This document shows, in pieces, positions 19,660 to 30,261 of a DNA stretch of 64,000 nucleotides. The DNA is from Onchidella celtica (lineage: Eukaryota; Mollusca; Gastropoda; Systellommatophora; Onchidiidae), in assembly GCA_963931925.1 (NCBI GenBank), contig OZ007575.1:29413252-29477251 (forward strand), given 5' to 3'. Below the pieces are notes generated by a model. That model was not told where the DNA came from. It did no database searches and saw only the letters and a list, made by a program, of their open reading frames with translations. Both the position numbers and the translations under genes were made by a program. Within the stretch, counting starts at the first letter, position 1. The number at the start of each line of letters is the position of its first letter.

Positions 19660-21030
19660 ATGATGATCTTGGCGTATGTCACTTTTGGAGCACTGTGTGT
19701 CCTGTGTTTAATCAGCCAGTACTGGGCTTATAGGACACGGCGCAATACAGCCACAGGAAACAACCCACAATTTATCAAATTTCAGAGAGGATACTTTACT
19801 GTTTATCTTGTTGCTATGTTTGCTGACTGGCTTCAGGGACCATATTTGTATAAACTGTACAGCTATTATGGCTTTCATGAACAACAGATTGCCGTTTTGT
19901 ATGTATTTGGTTTTGCATCCTCAGTGATTTTTGGAGCATGGATGCCTGTTGCAGCCGATCAGTTTGGTAGGAAGAAATTGTGTATTTTCTTTACCATAGC
20001 ATACTCATTGTCATGCATGCTAAAGCTGTCCAAGAGCTATGGCATCTTGCTAATAGGTCGTTTGCTTGGGGGTCTTGCAACATCTGTGCTCTTTACAGCA
20101 TTTGAGGCGTGGTACATCCATGAGCACCTGGAAACACATGACTTTCCTAAAGAATGGATACCTGTCACATTTCAGCGTGCATCTATGTGGAATGGTATTC
20201 TTGCAGTTCTAGCAGGTGTCACCACTAATGTCTTCTCTGAATGGATTGGTCTTGGCCCAGTTGCCCCGTATATGATGGCTGTCCCATTTCTTGTTTTTGT
20301 TGGTGTTATTATTGCAACTCATTGGAATGAGAATTACTCAACGCACAAGATAAAATTTGGTCGACTGTGCTGTGAAGGTCTCAGAGACATCATGAACAAT
20401 AAACGTGTTATGTTGATTGGTGCAGTTGAGGCATTATTTGAAAGTGTTGTGTACATTGTGATTTTCTTGTGGACACCAGTACTGGAGCCTGGAAAACCAT
20501 CCTTTGGAATTGTTTTCTCATGTTTTATGGTTTGCATCCTTATTGGACAAGCTGTTTTTCACATTTTGTCGTCAAGAGGAATACCCGTCACAAACATTCT
20601 TTTCGGTGTTGTCAGTGTTTCACTTACTGCCATTTTGTCATGTGTTTATTCAACTCACCCCAAAACACAACATTTAAACATGTCACTTGTATCGCTGTGT
20701 GTATTTGAGTTTTGTGTTGGCATATATTTCCCTGCTATGAGTGTCTTGAGAGTGCAGATTATTCCTGAAGTTCACAGGTATGCTATTATGAATTGGTTTC
20801 GGGTGCCTTTAAATTTGATTTCTTGTGCAGTTTTAATGTTACTACATGAAGATGTGTTTTTACATGGAAATCATTTGATTTTTGTTGTTTGCTTAGGACT
20901 TCTTTCCCTAATGCTGATAGCAATGTGCAGATTCATGAGAATTCCATTAACACAAGAGCAAATGCAGGAAGAGTTAATGGATAGTAACAGATTGCTTTTG
21001 GAGGCTGACCACATTCACAATATATTTTAG
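19660..21030 (+). CDS. MFSD5: MFSD5-like major facilitator transporter (SLC61 family)
   Basis: A 456-residue, intron-free coding exon. The ATG at 19660 (MMILAYVTFG) aligns in position with the start of vertebrate MFSD5; the in-frame sequence before it (from 19618) has no ATG. The protein has about 12 hydrophobic segments. Family landmarks are DWLQGPYLYKLYSYYGF in TM2-loop (about 52-68), the motif A-like DQFGRKKLC (about 101-109), GRLLGGLATS, EAWYIHEHLETHDFPKEWIP (about 145-164), GLGPVAP, LFESVVYIVIFLWTPVLEP and the late NWFRVPLN. Vertebrate MFSD5 has about 450 residues and is reported to take up molybdate in eukaryotes (family knowledge; substrate here is inferred). It acts in a membrane, most likely plasma membrane. 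The C-terminus is acidic (QEQMQEELMDSN). The frame is intact, and it is the only convincing host gene in the window. An AATAAA lies 177 bp after the stop. Confidence 0.93.
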   Translation: MMILAYVTFGALCVLCLISQYWAYRTRRNTATGNNPQFIKFQRGYFTVYLVAMFADWLQGPYLYKLYSYYGFHEQQIAVLYVFGFASSVIFGAWMPVAADQFGRKKLCIFFTIAYSLSCMLKLSKSYGILLIGRLLGGLATSVLFTAFEAWYIHEHLETHDFPKEWIPVTFQRASMWNGILAVLAGVTTNVFSEWIGLGPVAPYMMAVPFLVFVGVIIATHWNENYSTHKIKFGRLCCEGLRDIMNNKRVMLIGAVEALFESVVYIVIFLWTPVLEPGKPSFGIVFSCFMVCILIGQAVFHILSSRGIPVTNILFGVVSVSLTAILSCVYSTHPKTQHLNMSLVSLCVFEFCVGIYFPAMSVLRVQIIPEVHRYAIMNWFRVPLNLISCAVLMLLHEDVFLHGNHLIFVVCLGLLSLMLIAMCRFMRIPLTQEQMQEELMDSNRLLLEADHIHNIF

Positions 21031-21206
21031 TAATATCATGATTGTTACGTGAGTCTTTTCCCCATCTTTTCTGGCATACATGTGGAAAACTAAATTCAAA
21101 TATATGCAGGTATCCCAGTATTCCCAGATTATTCACCATATCTCTACTTCTTTCAAGTTTCACAAGGAAGCTTTTTGTGTTGGGATTTTTATTTGTAATA
21201 CAATCT

Positions 21207-21212
21207 AATAAA
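21207..21212 (+). terminator. Poly(A) signal of MFSD5-like gene
   Basis: AATAAA occurs 177 bp after the stop codon, in TCTAATAAATACATG, the first canonical signal downstream. It would give a short 3' UTR of about 200 nt. Confidence 0.6.
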
Positions 21213-21323
21213 TACATGTATACTGTATTTGGAATAGCTGGTAGTGAATATTAATTATTATTATATTCAAAATTATGAATCTAGAATCAGTCAAAATTAG
21301 GACCAGCGCCTCAGTTTTTGCTG

Positions 21324-21706
21324 TCAGTTTACCATTTTTGAATTTTTTTTATTGCTACTGACTTCATGAGAATTCAGAATCCCAAGGCAAGCAGAGGCCA
21401 TGGTAGGTTCCAACCCATTGTCTGGGAATACCAGTTTTGTTTTGCTCACACAGATAAAGCAACTCTTGGCTACATTCCACTCTTTGCATTTTCTGGGGAG
21501 GAGAAGACGAGGAACCCATCTTGCAGACACTTTTGACATACACCGGTATTCAAGTGATCATTCAAGATTCTTCCACTTGACTCATGACTGGGCCTAGTTT
21601 CCGTACTCAGCTGCTGAATTGTCACATGTCTGTCAGAAACAACAAGCTTTTTGATTTTCAGAATATTCTCCTCTGTCTGGCCATCCATCATGGACAACAT
21701 TTTCAA
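21324..21706 (-). pseudogene. Mariner-type transposase remnant (HTH region)
   Basis: The minus strand reads TEENILKIKKLVVSDRHVTIQQLSTE followed by RILNDHLN and then, in a second frame, MSKVSARWVPRLL. This order is the second helix-turn-helix and linker (…VCARWVPRLLTPEQK…) of mariner transposases, the type also fused in SETMAR. A frameshift near 21535 separates the pieces. The catalytic DDD domain is missing; downstream sequence is unrelated. No terminal inverted repeats were located. Confidence 0.7.
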
Positions 21707-21709
21707 TGG

Positions 21710-22437
21710 ACATTACTCCACATTTGAATTGCTTTCACCAGTACATGTACTTTATCATCATAGCGAAGGAGATTCATTTTCATAAACTGTTTGCATCTCC
21801 ATGAGAATGCCCTGTGGCTGCTTACCTTGTAAAAATAAAAACTTTATAATTGCTCTGAGCTCAAATTTCTCCATTTTGATGTTTAATTATCAGAAGATCA
21901 ACACCTCCTTTCACTTGCAGCTTTTGTTGCATATAATAGGAAACTAAGCTTACGATCGGCCACAGGCCAAAATTTGTCCGTATTAACTGTATGGTGTAGT
22001 ACCTGCTTCAGACTAGTGAATAGAAATTTCCGAAACTTTGCATGCACTCTAGTAAGAACTAGAAAGAAGCTGATGTGCATCCGCAGTAAGTTTCAAGATT
22101 TGATCTCTATTCATTCATATTCAGGAAGAAAACTTTTGGTTTGTCCCTTGATAGGAACTAGCGACTGTAACAGTAGATCAGGGTTAAAGTTGTCAGTATT
22201 CTGGGTGGTTATGGACTTGATCAATAATCTGTGAAATGTCATTACAAAATACGACTATAATGTGCTACTACAAGTACATAATACTGTATATGTACTTCAT
22301 TGAGTTATCAAAATAGTATTTATTTGGCAATTTTTCCTAATTTTTGTTTGTTTGTTTGATTTAAGTGGAATTTGAAATTTTTTTTTTTTTCTTTTTGACA
22401 TGTTGAAAAATGAACACTTTAGGACAGTTTAACTCCT
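21710..22437. other. Non-coding stretch
   Basis: AT-rich sequence between the mariner remnant and the piggyBac element. Open frames here (for example 21974-22234) show no similarity that I recognise. It ends in poly-T runs. Confidence 0.4.
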
Positions 22438-22441
22438 TTAA

Positions 22442-22580
22442 CCCTCGCCTTACGTCGCCTTTTTACTACCATTCCCGTACGTAGAGGGGTCTGTCACGAC
22501 CCCATATTTTACATAGCGTTTTTTCATCTCGCCTTCCCCGTACGTCGTCGGGTCTGATACTACCCCACATAACAGTACAT
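22442..22580. repeat. piggyBac left TIR and subterminal hairpin
   Basis: After the 16-bp TIR comes CATTCCCGTACGTAG and the hairpin GGGGTC-TGTCAC-GACCCC at 22486-22503, then TTTTACATAGCG. A second, degenerate unit follows (CCCCGTACGTCGTCGGGTC, about 22537-22566). These match units near the other end in inverted orientation and are likely transposase-binding sites. Confidence 0.7.
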
Positions 22581-22944
22581 GTAATAACATTTTACTGACA
22601 CACATGGTGTGCTACTGTGGTGTGTTCCTAATACAATGTACTACTTATAGCAAATGGGTAGAAAAAAGAAAACTTTAAAAAGACAGTTTATTGTCATTAC
22701 GACCACATGCACATGTAAACAATACATGTAATTATGTTATACATGTACATAGTTGCAGTGACAAACTGTCTTTTTATAAATTTTTTTGCTTTTTTTTTAA
22801 AACGTGGTGTGTTGCGTGTGTGCGCACGTGCCTGCATGTGTGTGTGCTTAATTATAATGGAGATATCTTTTTTTTTTTTTTGGTAATATTTTTAACCCAA
22901 TGTTAAGACCTTTATGCACACTCAACATCAAACCAACTGACCAC

Positions 22945-24650
22945 TCAGAATTTCACAGTGCACTGTGAATACATTTCGTGTCCAATCAACAAATATAAGG
23001 ACTTCAATTGATACCTTACTCCACTCTCCAGCACTTTATAGTATAAGTGAGGCAGGAAAATTGTTGGTAAAGTCAAAAACATGATCCCCAATAGAAAGGA
23101 CTTTGAAAGATTTGCTTGGAGGCTTCGACGCCGAACCTGACCTTCAACCAGAGCCTGTGCAATCGATATTTGAAACCATCTACGGTTGTCCTTGTGGGCT
23201 GTGAAGTCCTCTGGCATCCTGTACCTGAATATTACAAATGCAGCAATGCCGGCCACGTCTAGCATGTTGTAGCAAAGTAGCATTGGCCAAGGTTTTGTAG
23301 ATCTCCGATTAGACAGGGCAGCAGCTATTATGTCCATAACATCAACACCGCCTTTGGTGGCGTTGTAGCAGGAGACAATTTCAGGAACTTTTTTCTGCTG
23401 TCATCCACCGATAATGTGTGATGCATGGTGCTGAGAAGTATTGCATTCTTCTTGCTGCCTGAGTTGTAGCTAAGAACAGAAGCTTTCTTCTGAAATCCGA
23501 AAATTGAATCATATTTTGGGATTTTCTTGTTTGGGATTTCAGGAGGTAAAAACCTTTTGTTTCTCCTAACAGTGCCTACTAGTGTTATTCCATATTTTGC
23601 TAAACAATCCGCTAGTTCCATGTCAGTGAAAAGATTGTCACATGTCATGTTTCTAAATAAACCAAAGAAGGGTGTACACAATCTTGTTGCAACGTTCCGG
23701 CCTAAATATTTCCCAAATTCCCTCCCCTCCTTCCCAAGATAAGGTTCGCCTTCTAAGGGATAAAATGTGTCCGCATCAGCTGACCAGAAAATCTTAATGC
23801 CATACTTTCCTGGTTTGGAAGGCATGTACTGTAGAAACTTACAACGCCCTCCACAAGGCACAAGCTTTTCATCTATGGTGATGCATGGTCCTGGCAAGTA
23901 ATGCCGTTTCAAGTTTGAATTGAAAATGTCTCACACTTCACGGAATGGAGCAAAAATCTCTTGCCCTCCTTGCCGATCTTGTTTCTTTGTCAAGGAATCG
24001 TAAATACTCTGACAACTGCAGAAAACGATTCCTTCCCTTGACGGATCGCACAGAATTGTTGCCATATACATGTACCTTGTCCCATATCAGTGTTGTTGGC
24101 ATCAAGTTTTGGCCCATGGCACCGAGGTTGATGAAACATCCAATCAGCGCCTTAATTTCTGTCTCATCGGTCTCCACCCACGTTGCACCTTTGCTCCTTC
24201 TTCCTTCCAAGTTTGTGCATTTCACAATGATGGAAATCAGCATTCTGGTCAGGAAGAGGCGGAATGCATTCACAGGGGAATGGAAGGATAAACGGTTGGT
24301 GGCCTTGTTCAGTGGCGTCTGAATATGTTCCTGGGTGGGGTTTTTGTAACTGCCGGTGGGTTTTTACTCCACTTTGTTTTGTCATTCCCCTCCATTATGA
24401 TGTCCCCTGATGATGTACCAACATCTTTTGCTGGTTCCAGCTCAGTGAGGGAGTATTCTTCCTTCTATTTCATGGGCTCTCCCTCCTCCTGCTCCTGCCC
24501 CTCCTCCTTCTCCTCCCCATCCTCATCAGCATCACTTTCTGACAGTTCTGTGGTTCCTGTAATGAAAACGTTTTCCTCTTCACTGTCAGTTGACACATCA
24601 AGGTCTTGATCCATTAGCAGGCGAAAGATGTTCTTACGGTCCATCTGCAA
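22945..24650 (-). pseudogene. piggyBac-like transposase, several breaks
   Basis: Reading down the minus strand: an acidic N-terminus (24645-24465, Asp/Glu-rich, closed by a stop). Next is a segment with RLFLTRMLISIIVKCTN and ETDETEIKALIGCFINLG (24273-23938). Then comes the catalytic core with CITIDEKLV, the first Asp in the family's IDE position, and MTCDNLFTDMELADCL, the second Asp (23912-23330). The last part carries VMDIIAAALSNRRSTKPWPM, equivalent to the third-Asp region, and WQ/F-rich helices (23337-22945). This order is diagnostic of the PGBD/DDE_Tnp_1_7 family. Breaks are at about 24465, 24270, 23935 and 23335. The C-terminal cysteine-rich domain of many piggyBacs is not evident. Confidence 0.85.
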
Positions 24651-24890
24651 AATGTAGTAAAAGAGAAAAGTATTAATTATATCAATATGGGGATAAAGAT
24701 GATTGTATGTATAGAGCTCCCCCGCCCTGCTTATTTAGCAGGCTCAAAGCCCTTTACAATATTTATTTCTCCCGGCAGGCCAAGCCATTCCAAAATCCGT
24801 CTAAACGTCCAACGGAGCAGCCATTTATACTCAAGCACACACTCCCCCCTCCATTTATACTCAGGCACGCACACACACCCACACATAATA

Positions 24891-25178
24891 ATAATAATAA
24901 TAATATACACACATCACTTCTTGACAGGATCAAACAGTGAGTTCATTTCAAGATGTATGCTACACTCAGAACTTTCGAGCTTTTCTCTGCTCCAAAGCAG
25001 CATGTATTTATCCAGAGACGACTGTACCGGTACTACTTTCACACCAGAGTGGGGTGTGAAAAATCGTGTCAAGTGCCTTTCCCAAAAATACAAAGTCGTC
25101 AGCCCCGGTAAGGATTTGAGCCCCGGACCCCACGATCTCATGTCCGGCAGCCTAGCCACTAGGTCACTGGCACCACAA
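24891..25178 (-). mobile_element. tRNA-derived SINE with (ATT)n tail, nested in piggyBac
   Basis: On the minus strand the head has A box TGACCTAGTGG (10 of 11 consensus) and B box GGGCTCAAATCC about 45 bp later. The body follows with GGGAAAGGCACTTGACACG and CACACCCCACTCTGGTGTGA, and the 3' end is an (ATT)n tail at about 24888-24905. The body words resemble the conserved central domain seen in several invertebrate SINE families, but I cannot name the domain from sequence alone. It is younger than the piggyBac insertion that contains it. Confidence 0.7.
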
Positions 25179-25318
25179 TACTACATCCCAGTATAGGCTA
25201 CAGTTCTTATATTATCACCAGGTCGGTTCCTAAACTCTGTGCATAGCAGTCACAGCGCCATGCCTTTTTCTCGTACCTCACTCATATATAATATAATACA
25301 TGTAGTAGTAAGAATTTG

Positions 25319-25375
25319 TATAGCGCTTGAAATGTCGAAAAGGGCATCTCAAAGCGTTTTACAATAGACCTAATA
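25319..25375. repeat. Short motif TATAGCGC…CAAAGCG, repeat-like
   Basis: AATTTGTATAGCGCTTGAAA followed by GGCATCTCAAAGCGTTTTACAA forms an imperfect GCGC-centred motif common in interspersed repeats of marine invertebrates (recollection, not verified). No boundaries could be set. Confidence 0.3.
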
Positions 25376-25744
25376 CCATAAAAACTAACTATATTGTACA
25401 TTTGAAAAAAAAACAAACCCATAAAATATGGATGTTTATACAATAATGAGCTTTATTATTTTTATATGGTAGGCCTACTCACCTTGAACTTGCTGTGGAG
25501 TTGTGAAATTGTGTTTCCTTAGAAGCTAACCCACTTTTGACATTTTTTATTTTTTTTTCTGTTGCAATCACTGAGTCAATGACATCAGATATTCTGGGCC
25601 TCGACACTTTCGTTGACCTGTTATGTCATGTTCATCAATCCTGCAAAGTTGTCATTGACTGAGGGATCACGTGTATGGTCAGCCCCGTTGAGCGAGCAGC
25701 ATACAGCTCAGTATAGCTCGTGGCATCGAGTGGTGAAAATAAAA

Positions 25745-26042
25745 TTTTATATGTGGGGTCGTGTCAAACCCCACGACGTACGGGAAGGAATGGAAGAATA
25801 TTTTGCTATATAAAACATGGGGTCGGGACAGACCCCGCAATGTACGGGAAAGGGTAGCAGAAATGCACGTGCATTGGTGAGCAAAGATTCCAATGCTTTT
25901 TTATTTTGAATATGTGAGTCGATGGGCGATGACGTCATTGAGGAATACATGGAGTATCGACTTCCTGGAACTAAAATTGAATTAATGAGAGCACATTTTA
26001 GAGGGCGTGGGGTCTCTAATGACCCCCGACGTACGGCGAGGG
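25745..26042. repeat. piggyBac right TIR and three subterminal hairpins
   Basis: Hairpins GGGGTC-(N5-6)-(A/G)ACCCC lie at 25755-25772, 25819-25836 and 26009-26026, each next to a GTACG(G/T) word. The last abuts the terminal CGACGTACGGCGAGGG. Units at the two element ends are inverted relative to each other. Spacing between units is 64 bp and 190 bp. Confidence 0.7.
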
Positions 26043-26420
26043 TTAAACACCAGAGGGGCGCTCAGTTGCACATTGCCGGGCAATCACAACATTCAGAGGG
26101 CGTCCACTTGCGAATTGCGCAGGCGCCTTCAGTTGCCTGGCAGAGGCAGGCACAGCGTTCAGCACGAACCGCCAGCAAGGCTGCCTGCCAGTTTCCGACA
26201 TGGCCCATTGTGCTTCTGGACCATTTTTTTCCCGCTCTTTTCACACTTTCACTCACTCATTCAAAAAGATTCAAAGTAATCCAGAGGCGCAGTTTATAAT
26301 ATACCTGTATTACATGTATTATTAACACCAGTACATGTATATTGTTTTTCTGCTCGTTTCATAAATTAAGAAACAAAAATCAAGACAATCCAGAGGTGCA
26401 ATTTATGATTACTATGTGAA

Positions 26421-27821
26421 ACTAGGTAGTCCAAACTGCCCCGCTGAAGGAGCGAAATCCCATTTTGGCATAAATTTAGGCCAACATTACAAGGATACTA
26501 CTGCTGTGTGTTTATGTAAAATGGCACTTATCCTACATCAAAATAAAGTTCAATTCTTCCTCTGTCAAAGTATGTTATCTTTTGTATTGTTTAGTGTGTG
26601 TAGCCATGTGTTTTTATTGCTTGAACAAGACAGTCTTGCCACTTTCGCCCTGAGCCGCACATACCGATTCGACCCTCTCATAACAAAGGATCGCGGAGCG
26701 TCGCGCCGATGTAGCGCACGTATTTGAAAATAGCTCACACAGAAAGCCAAGATAAATGAGGTTTAATTCAATGTATTTTTCATCCTGTTTTAAGTTGAAA
26801 TTCCTTTAAAAATCGTTTGTTGAAAAGTTTGTTGATCGAGAGACTGGCGGAAACTTTAATAGATCAGGCTCAAAATTATACACAAATGAACCTCAGCCTT
26901 TGTATTTTCAGGGTGTGCCAAACTTAGACTTAAGACTTAGGGCACGTTTCGGTGCGAAGCGCCGACTGTTTTTATAGAATCGCCCAATGCTTAATTTCAT
27001 CACCTTTTTCTGACACTCAATGCTAAGTCAATGGCGACGCGGTTGACCTCCTTTGCAAAAAAAACAAAAACATTATTTTTGTCTCCCTTGTGAGAGTTCA
27101 CACAGAATTGACATCGGGTGAAGTTTGATGACTAAAAAAAGTAAAATGAGATGCTTGTACTATATTTGTACCCCTCGAAAAAAAATTGAGCATAATGTAC
27201 ACAACCAGTATGATCATAGGAAGGACCCTATCAGGCACCTTGAAAGGAAAGAGCAGGTGCAGATATTCCGCCTCCGGACAGGACACTGCGGCCTCAACCA
27301 CCATGCCCACAGAATAGGCTTGTCGCAGACAAACCAGTGTCCATGCGGAGCCGGCCCTGAGACTCCAGAGCATGTCCTCCAGGACTGTCCACTCCACAGG
27401 ACGGAACGACAAAACTATTGGCCTAGTCCCACGGACCTACACACCAAGCTATGGGGCAGTGAGGCAGACCTTCACCTGACAACCCAGTTCCTGGCCCACA
27501 CCAAACTAAAAGCATGACTTGGAACGCTGAAGAAGAAGAAGAAGAAGTACACAACCTTGACTTGGAAACTGATAATTTTTAATGCTGTGAGTCAATAAAC
27601 AGCCATTTTATCGGTGGTCAAAGTTGGACTATCGTGCAATTTGGAAAAGGTAGCAAATTCGAGGTGTTTTTTCACTTTTGAAAATGCCATAACTTTCAAA
27701 ACTCTTTAAGCCAGAATAATGAATTTGGCATCAAAATTCTTAGAAAAGCAAGCTCCATCAGGCTAGACAATATAAGTGGTGGGTTGTGATAAAGAGTAAA
27801 AATCAGTTTGGACTACCTAGT
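26421..27821. mobile_element. 1.4-kb element with perfect 18-bp TIRs
   Basis: ACTAGGTAGTCCAAACTG at 26421-26438 and its exact complement at 27804-27821 bound 1401 bp. The left subterminal sequence (GAGCGAAATCCCATTTTGG, AGGCCAACATTACAAGG) recurs at 13737-13822, so it is a repeated family. No transposase is visible, and the interior carries a LINE 3' fragment (27200-27546). No convincing target duplication was found, so the superfamily is open. Confidence 0.65.
27200..27546 (+). pseudogene. LINE 3' fragment with (GAA)n tail
   Basis: The frame reads DPIRHLERKEQVQIFRLRTG, HCGLNHHAHRIGL, CPCGAGPETPEHVLQDCPLH and ends LTTQFLAHTKLKA, followed by GAACGCTGAAGAAGAAG repeats. C-x-C-x8-H-x4-C with HVLQDCP is the usual C-terminal zinc motif after the RNase H region of jockey/CR1-type LINE ORF2 proteins. 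The fragment starts abruptly at about 27200 (5' truncation), and the frame is then intact to its stop at 27515-27517. The GAA run is the LINE's 3' tail, which orients it on the plus strand. Confidence 0.7.
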
Positions 27822-27849
27822 AAAACCTTTTACTTTTAGTTTTACAGTA

Positions 27850-28610
27850 TTTGCTGTGGATAAAAATGGAGAGCAGAACTTTTAAAACTTGCAATACTTG
27901 TTGCGTTAAAAAAACACATTTTGTATGTATTTATTTTCTAAAGAAAGAAAAGTAAAATGTAATAAAACTGCAAACACAAGATTTTGAGATTGAAAGAAAT
28001 CCTGATTACATGTATTGGAAAAATTATTTAAAACATTGTTCAAATAAAAACTTTTTGTTTAACAAATTACCTGTATTTCTCATAAAAATGGTCGAACAAA
28101 TTTTTTTTAAAGCTAGCTGAGATACCGTACCCAACATTGCCCAGGATAAATCTGCTGTTTAGTTTGAGTTCTGGGTCGTAACTTCTTTTGTAACTCCAGT
28201 GTAACTTGTGGAGAGTGAGCTGAAATGCAAAGGGTTCAGTCGTGTACATTTCATCATCCCAGCCAGCAACTCTATGGACATCCGACTGGTAGGATTGACT
28301 TCAAGTTTGCAGACACGAATGTCATGTTTCCTACGTAGATCTGCTGCTTACGAGATCGTGTCGACGTGAGGTTGTAGGAAATGCGCCGACACGGTAATCC
28401 CACTAATCTTACGGGGATCATTGGATTGACTCCGAGGTGCTGGCTGGAAATTCTGTGGGATGCTTAACTTCTATGTGTGACACGGTGATCTAGAGGCAGG
28501 CATGGTGGAATTTTGGGATTTTTCTCATAATTTCCTGTTCAGCCAATCTTCTCGGAAGAGGTCCCCGGAGGGCCCATGTGGATATTGCTTAGAGATACCA
28601 TGGCAATTGA
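27850..28610. other. Non-coding; weak inverted pairs
   Basis: No gene recognised. CCAGCCAGCA at about 28259 and TGCTGGCTGG at about 28438 are inverted, as are TTTCCTAC and GTAGGAAA between them, hinting at a decayed foldback element of about 190 bp. Support is weak. Confidence 0.35.
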
Positions 28611-28614
28611 AATT

Positions 28615-30205
28615 CGAAACCCGACCCGACCCGACCTGAACGAACCAAGACAACCCAACACATGGCACGGCACATCAAGATACGACAGGACATGACACCA
28701 CCACAACACGACACGACACCGTCACAACATCAACACTGGCACCGACAAAACATGTCACGACACCGACACAGCACCACATGGCACCGACACCAACACAACA
28801 TGACACAGCACCGACCTGACAGAACATGACACGGCAGGTCACTGGCAGAACATGACACGATACCGACACTGACAGAACATGACACGCCACAAAGCGAGAC
28901 CGACACAACACCAACACAATGTGGGACTGACACGCGACTGACACCGACAGAATATAACACGGCACAGCACCGACACAACATGACAAGGGCAACGATAAAT
29001 ACGAGACCGACACCGACAGAAAATAACACGGTATCGACACAAATACGAAACTGACAATGACAACACATGACCCTGCACTAACACAATACGATACCGACAC
29101 CACATGACACCGCACCGACACAATACGGGGCCGACACTGACACAAAATGACATGGCACTGACATAATACGAGAATGACACAGACACAAACTGACACGGCA
29201 AAGACGCCAACAATATGATATAGCACCGACAGTTATATAACATGACACGACATCGACACAATATAATATATGGCACCAACACCGACACAATATATAGCAC
29301 CGACATAACATGACACTGTCACAATTTGATATGGCACCAACACGGCATATTACATGGCACCAACACAATGTTATATGGCACCGGCACATTCATAGGCACA
29401 GACACAATCTGGCATGGCACCGACAAAATATGTGATGTGGCACTGACATTGCAGGGACAAACTGTTATAATATATGGCACAGACACAATCTGCTAGCGAC
29501 AAAATACGATTTGACACCGACAAAATATAACCTGGCACCGATACAATATGAGATGGCACCGACAAAATTTGATCATGTTCGTTATGGCACCGATATAATG
29601 TTATATGGCGCCGACACAATGTTACCATATCACCAAAACAGGATGTTATGGCACAGAAACAATGTGATTATGGCACCGACACAATTCGATATGGCACCAA
29701 CAAAATTTGATTATGACACCGACATAATATGATGTGGCACCGACACAAAATGAAGCAGAAACGACACAATCTGATTATGGCACCGACATAATTCGATATA
29801 CTACCGACACAGTATTAAATGGCATTGATACCGACACAATATGTTGTGGCACCGACACCGACAGAACAGGCCAAGGCACCGGCGCCGACACAAAAAGAGA
29901 CCAAAACCGACACAACATCAGACAGACACCAAACTACACCGACAATGACACGACACAAACACAATACGAGACCGACACTGACACAAAATAACACGCCACG
30001 AACACAATACGAGACCGAAACGGTCACAAAATGACACGGCACTGACATAATACGAGAATGGCACGGACAGCGACATAACATGACACATTATAATATGGTA
30101 CCGATACCGATGCAACAGGACACGGTACTAACACAATATATGGCAGCGACATAACATGACAGGGCATGGCACAATATAACATGGCACCGACGCAATTTGA
30201 TTATG
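28615..30205. repeat. Degenerate minisatellite based on CACCGACACAA
   Basis: About 1.6 kb of imperfect repeats of words such as GGCACCGACACAATATGA and GACACCGACAC. Unit spacing is irregular, mostly multiples of about 16-20 bp. The first part is rich in GACACGGCAC; the middle (29250-29800) is rich in AATATGATATGGCAC. The long frames on either strand within it, such as the Cys/Val-rich minus-strand frame at 28675-29226, are artefacts. It begins next to a (CCCGA)n patch at 28620. Confidence 0.9.
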
Positions 30206-30208
30206 ACA

Positions 30209-30260
30209 CCTAACCCTAACAATAACCCTAACCCTAGACCCTAGGGTGGGTTAGCCCTAA
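30209..30260. repeat. Interstitial telomere-like repeat
   Basis: Imperfect CCCTAA units: CCTAACCCTAACAATAACCC, then TAACCCTAGACCCTAGGG, then inverted GGGTTAGCCCTAA. About five units on one strand and two reversed. It lies exactly at the end of the minisatellite. The animal telomere unit is TTAGGG, so this may mark an old end-joining or repair event. Confidence 0.7.
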
Positions 30261-30261
30261 T

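Larger units (their letters stand above)
22442..26042 (-). mobile_element. piggyBac element with TTAA duplications
   Basis: Both ends read CCCTCGCC(T/G)TACGTCG inward and each is directly preceded by TTAA (22438-22441 and 26043-26046), the obligatory piggyBac target. Total length is 3601 bp. The transposase gene lies on the minus strand. Both subterminal regions carry repeated copies of a GTACGT motif followed by a GGGGTC-loop-GACCCC hairpin (see separate entries). A complete tRNA-derived SINE is inserted between the transposase and the right end. The transposase is broken in several places, so this copy is dead, although its TIRs are well kept. Confidence 0.9.

Noticed and set aside
28675-29226. 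183-codon minus-strand Cys/Val-rich frame
   Set aside because: Entirely inside the CACCGACAC minisatellite; several frames stay open there because the repeat lacks stops.
28615-30205. CRISPR-like repeat-spacer array
   Set aside because: Repeats are degenerate and irregularly spaced with no constant repeat or unique spacers, and the DNA is eukaryotic.
30209-30260. Chromosome end
   Set aside because: Units are few, imperfect and partly inverted, and unique sequence continues on both sides.
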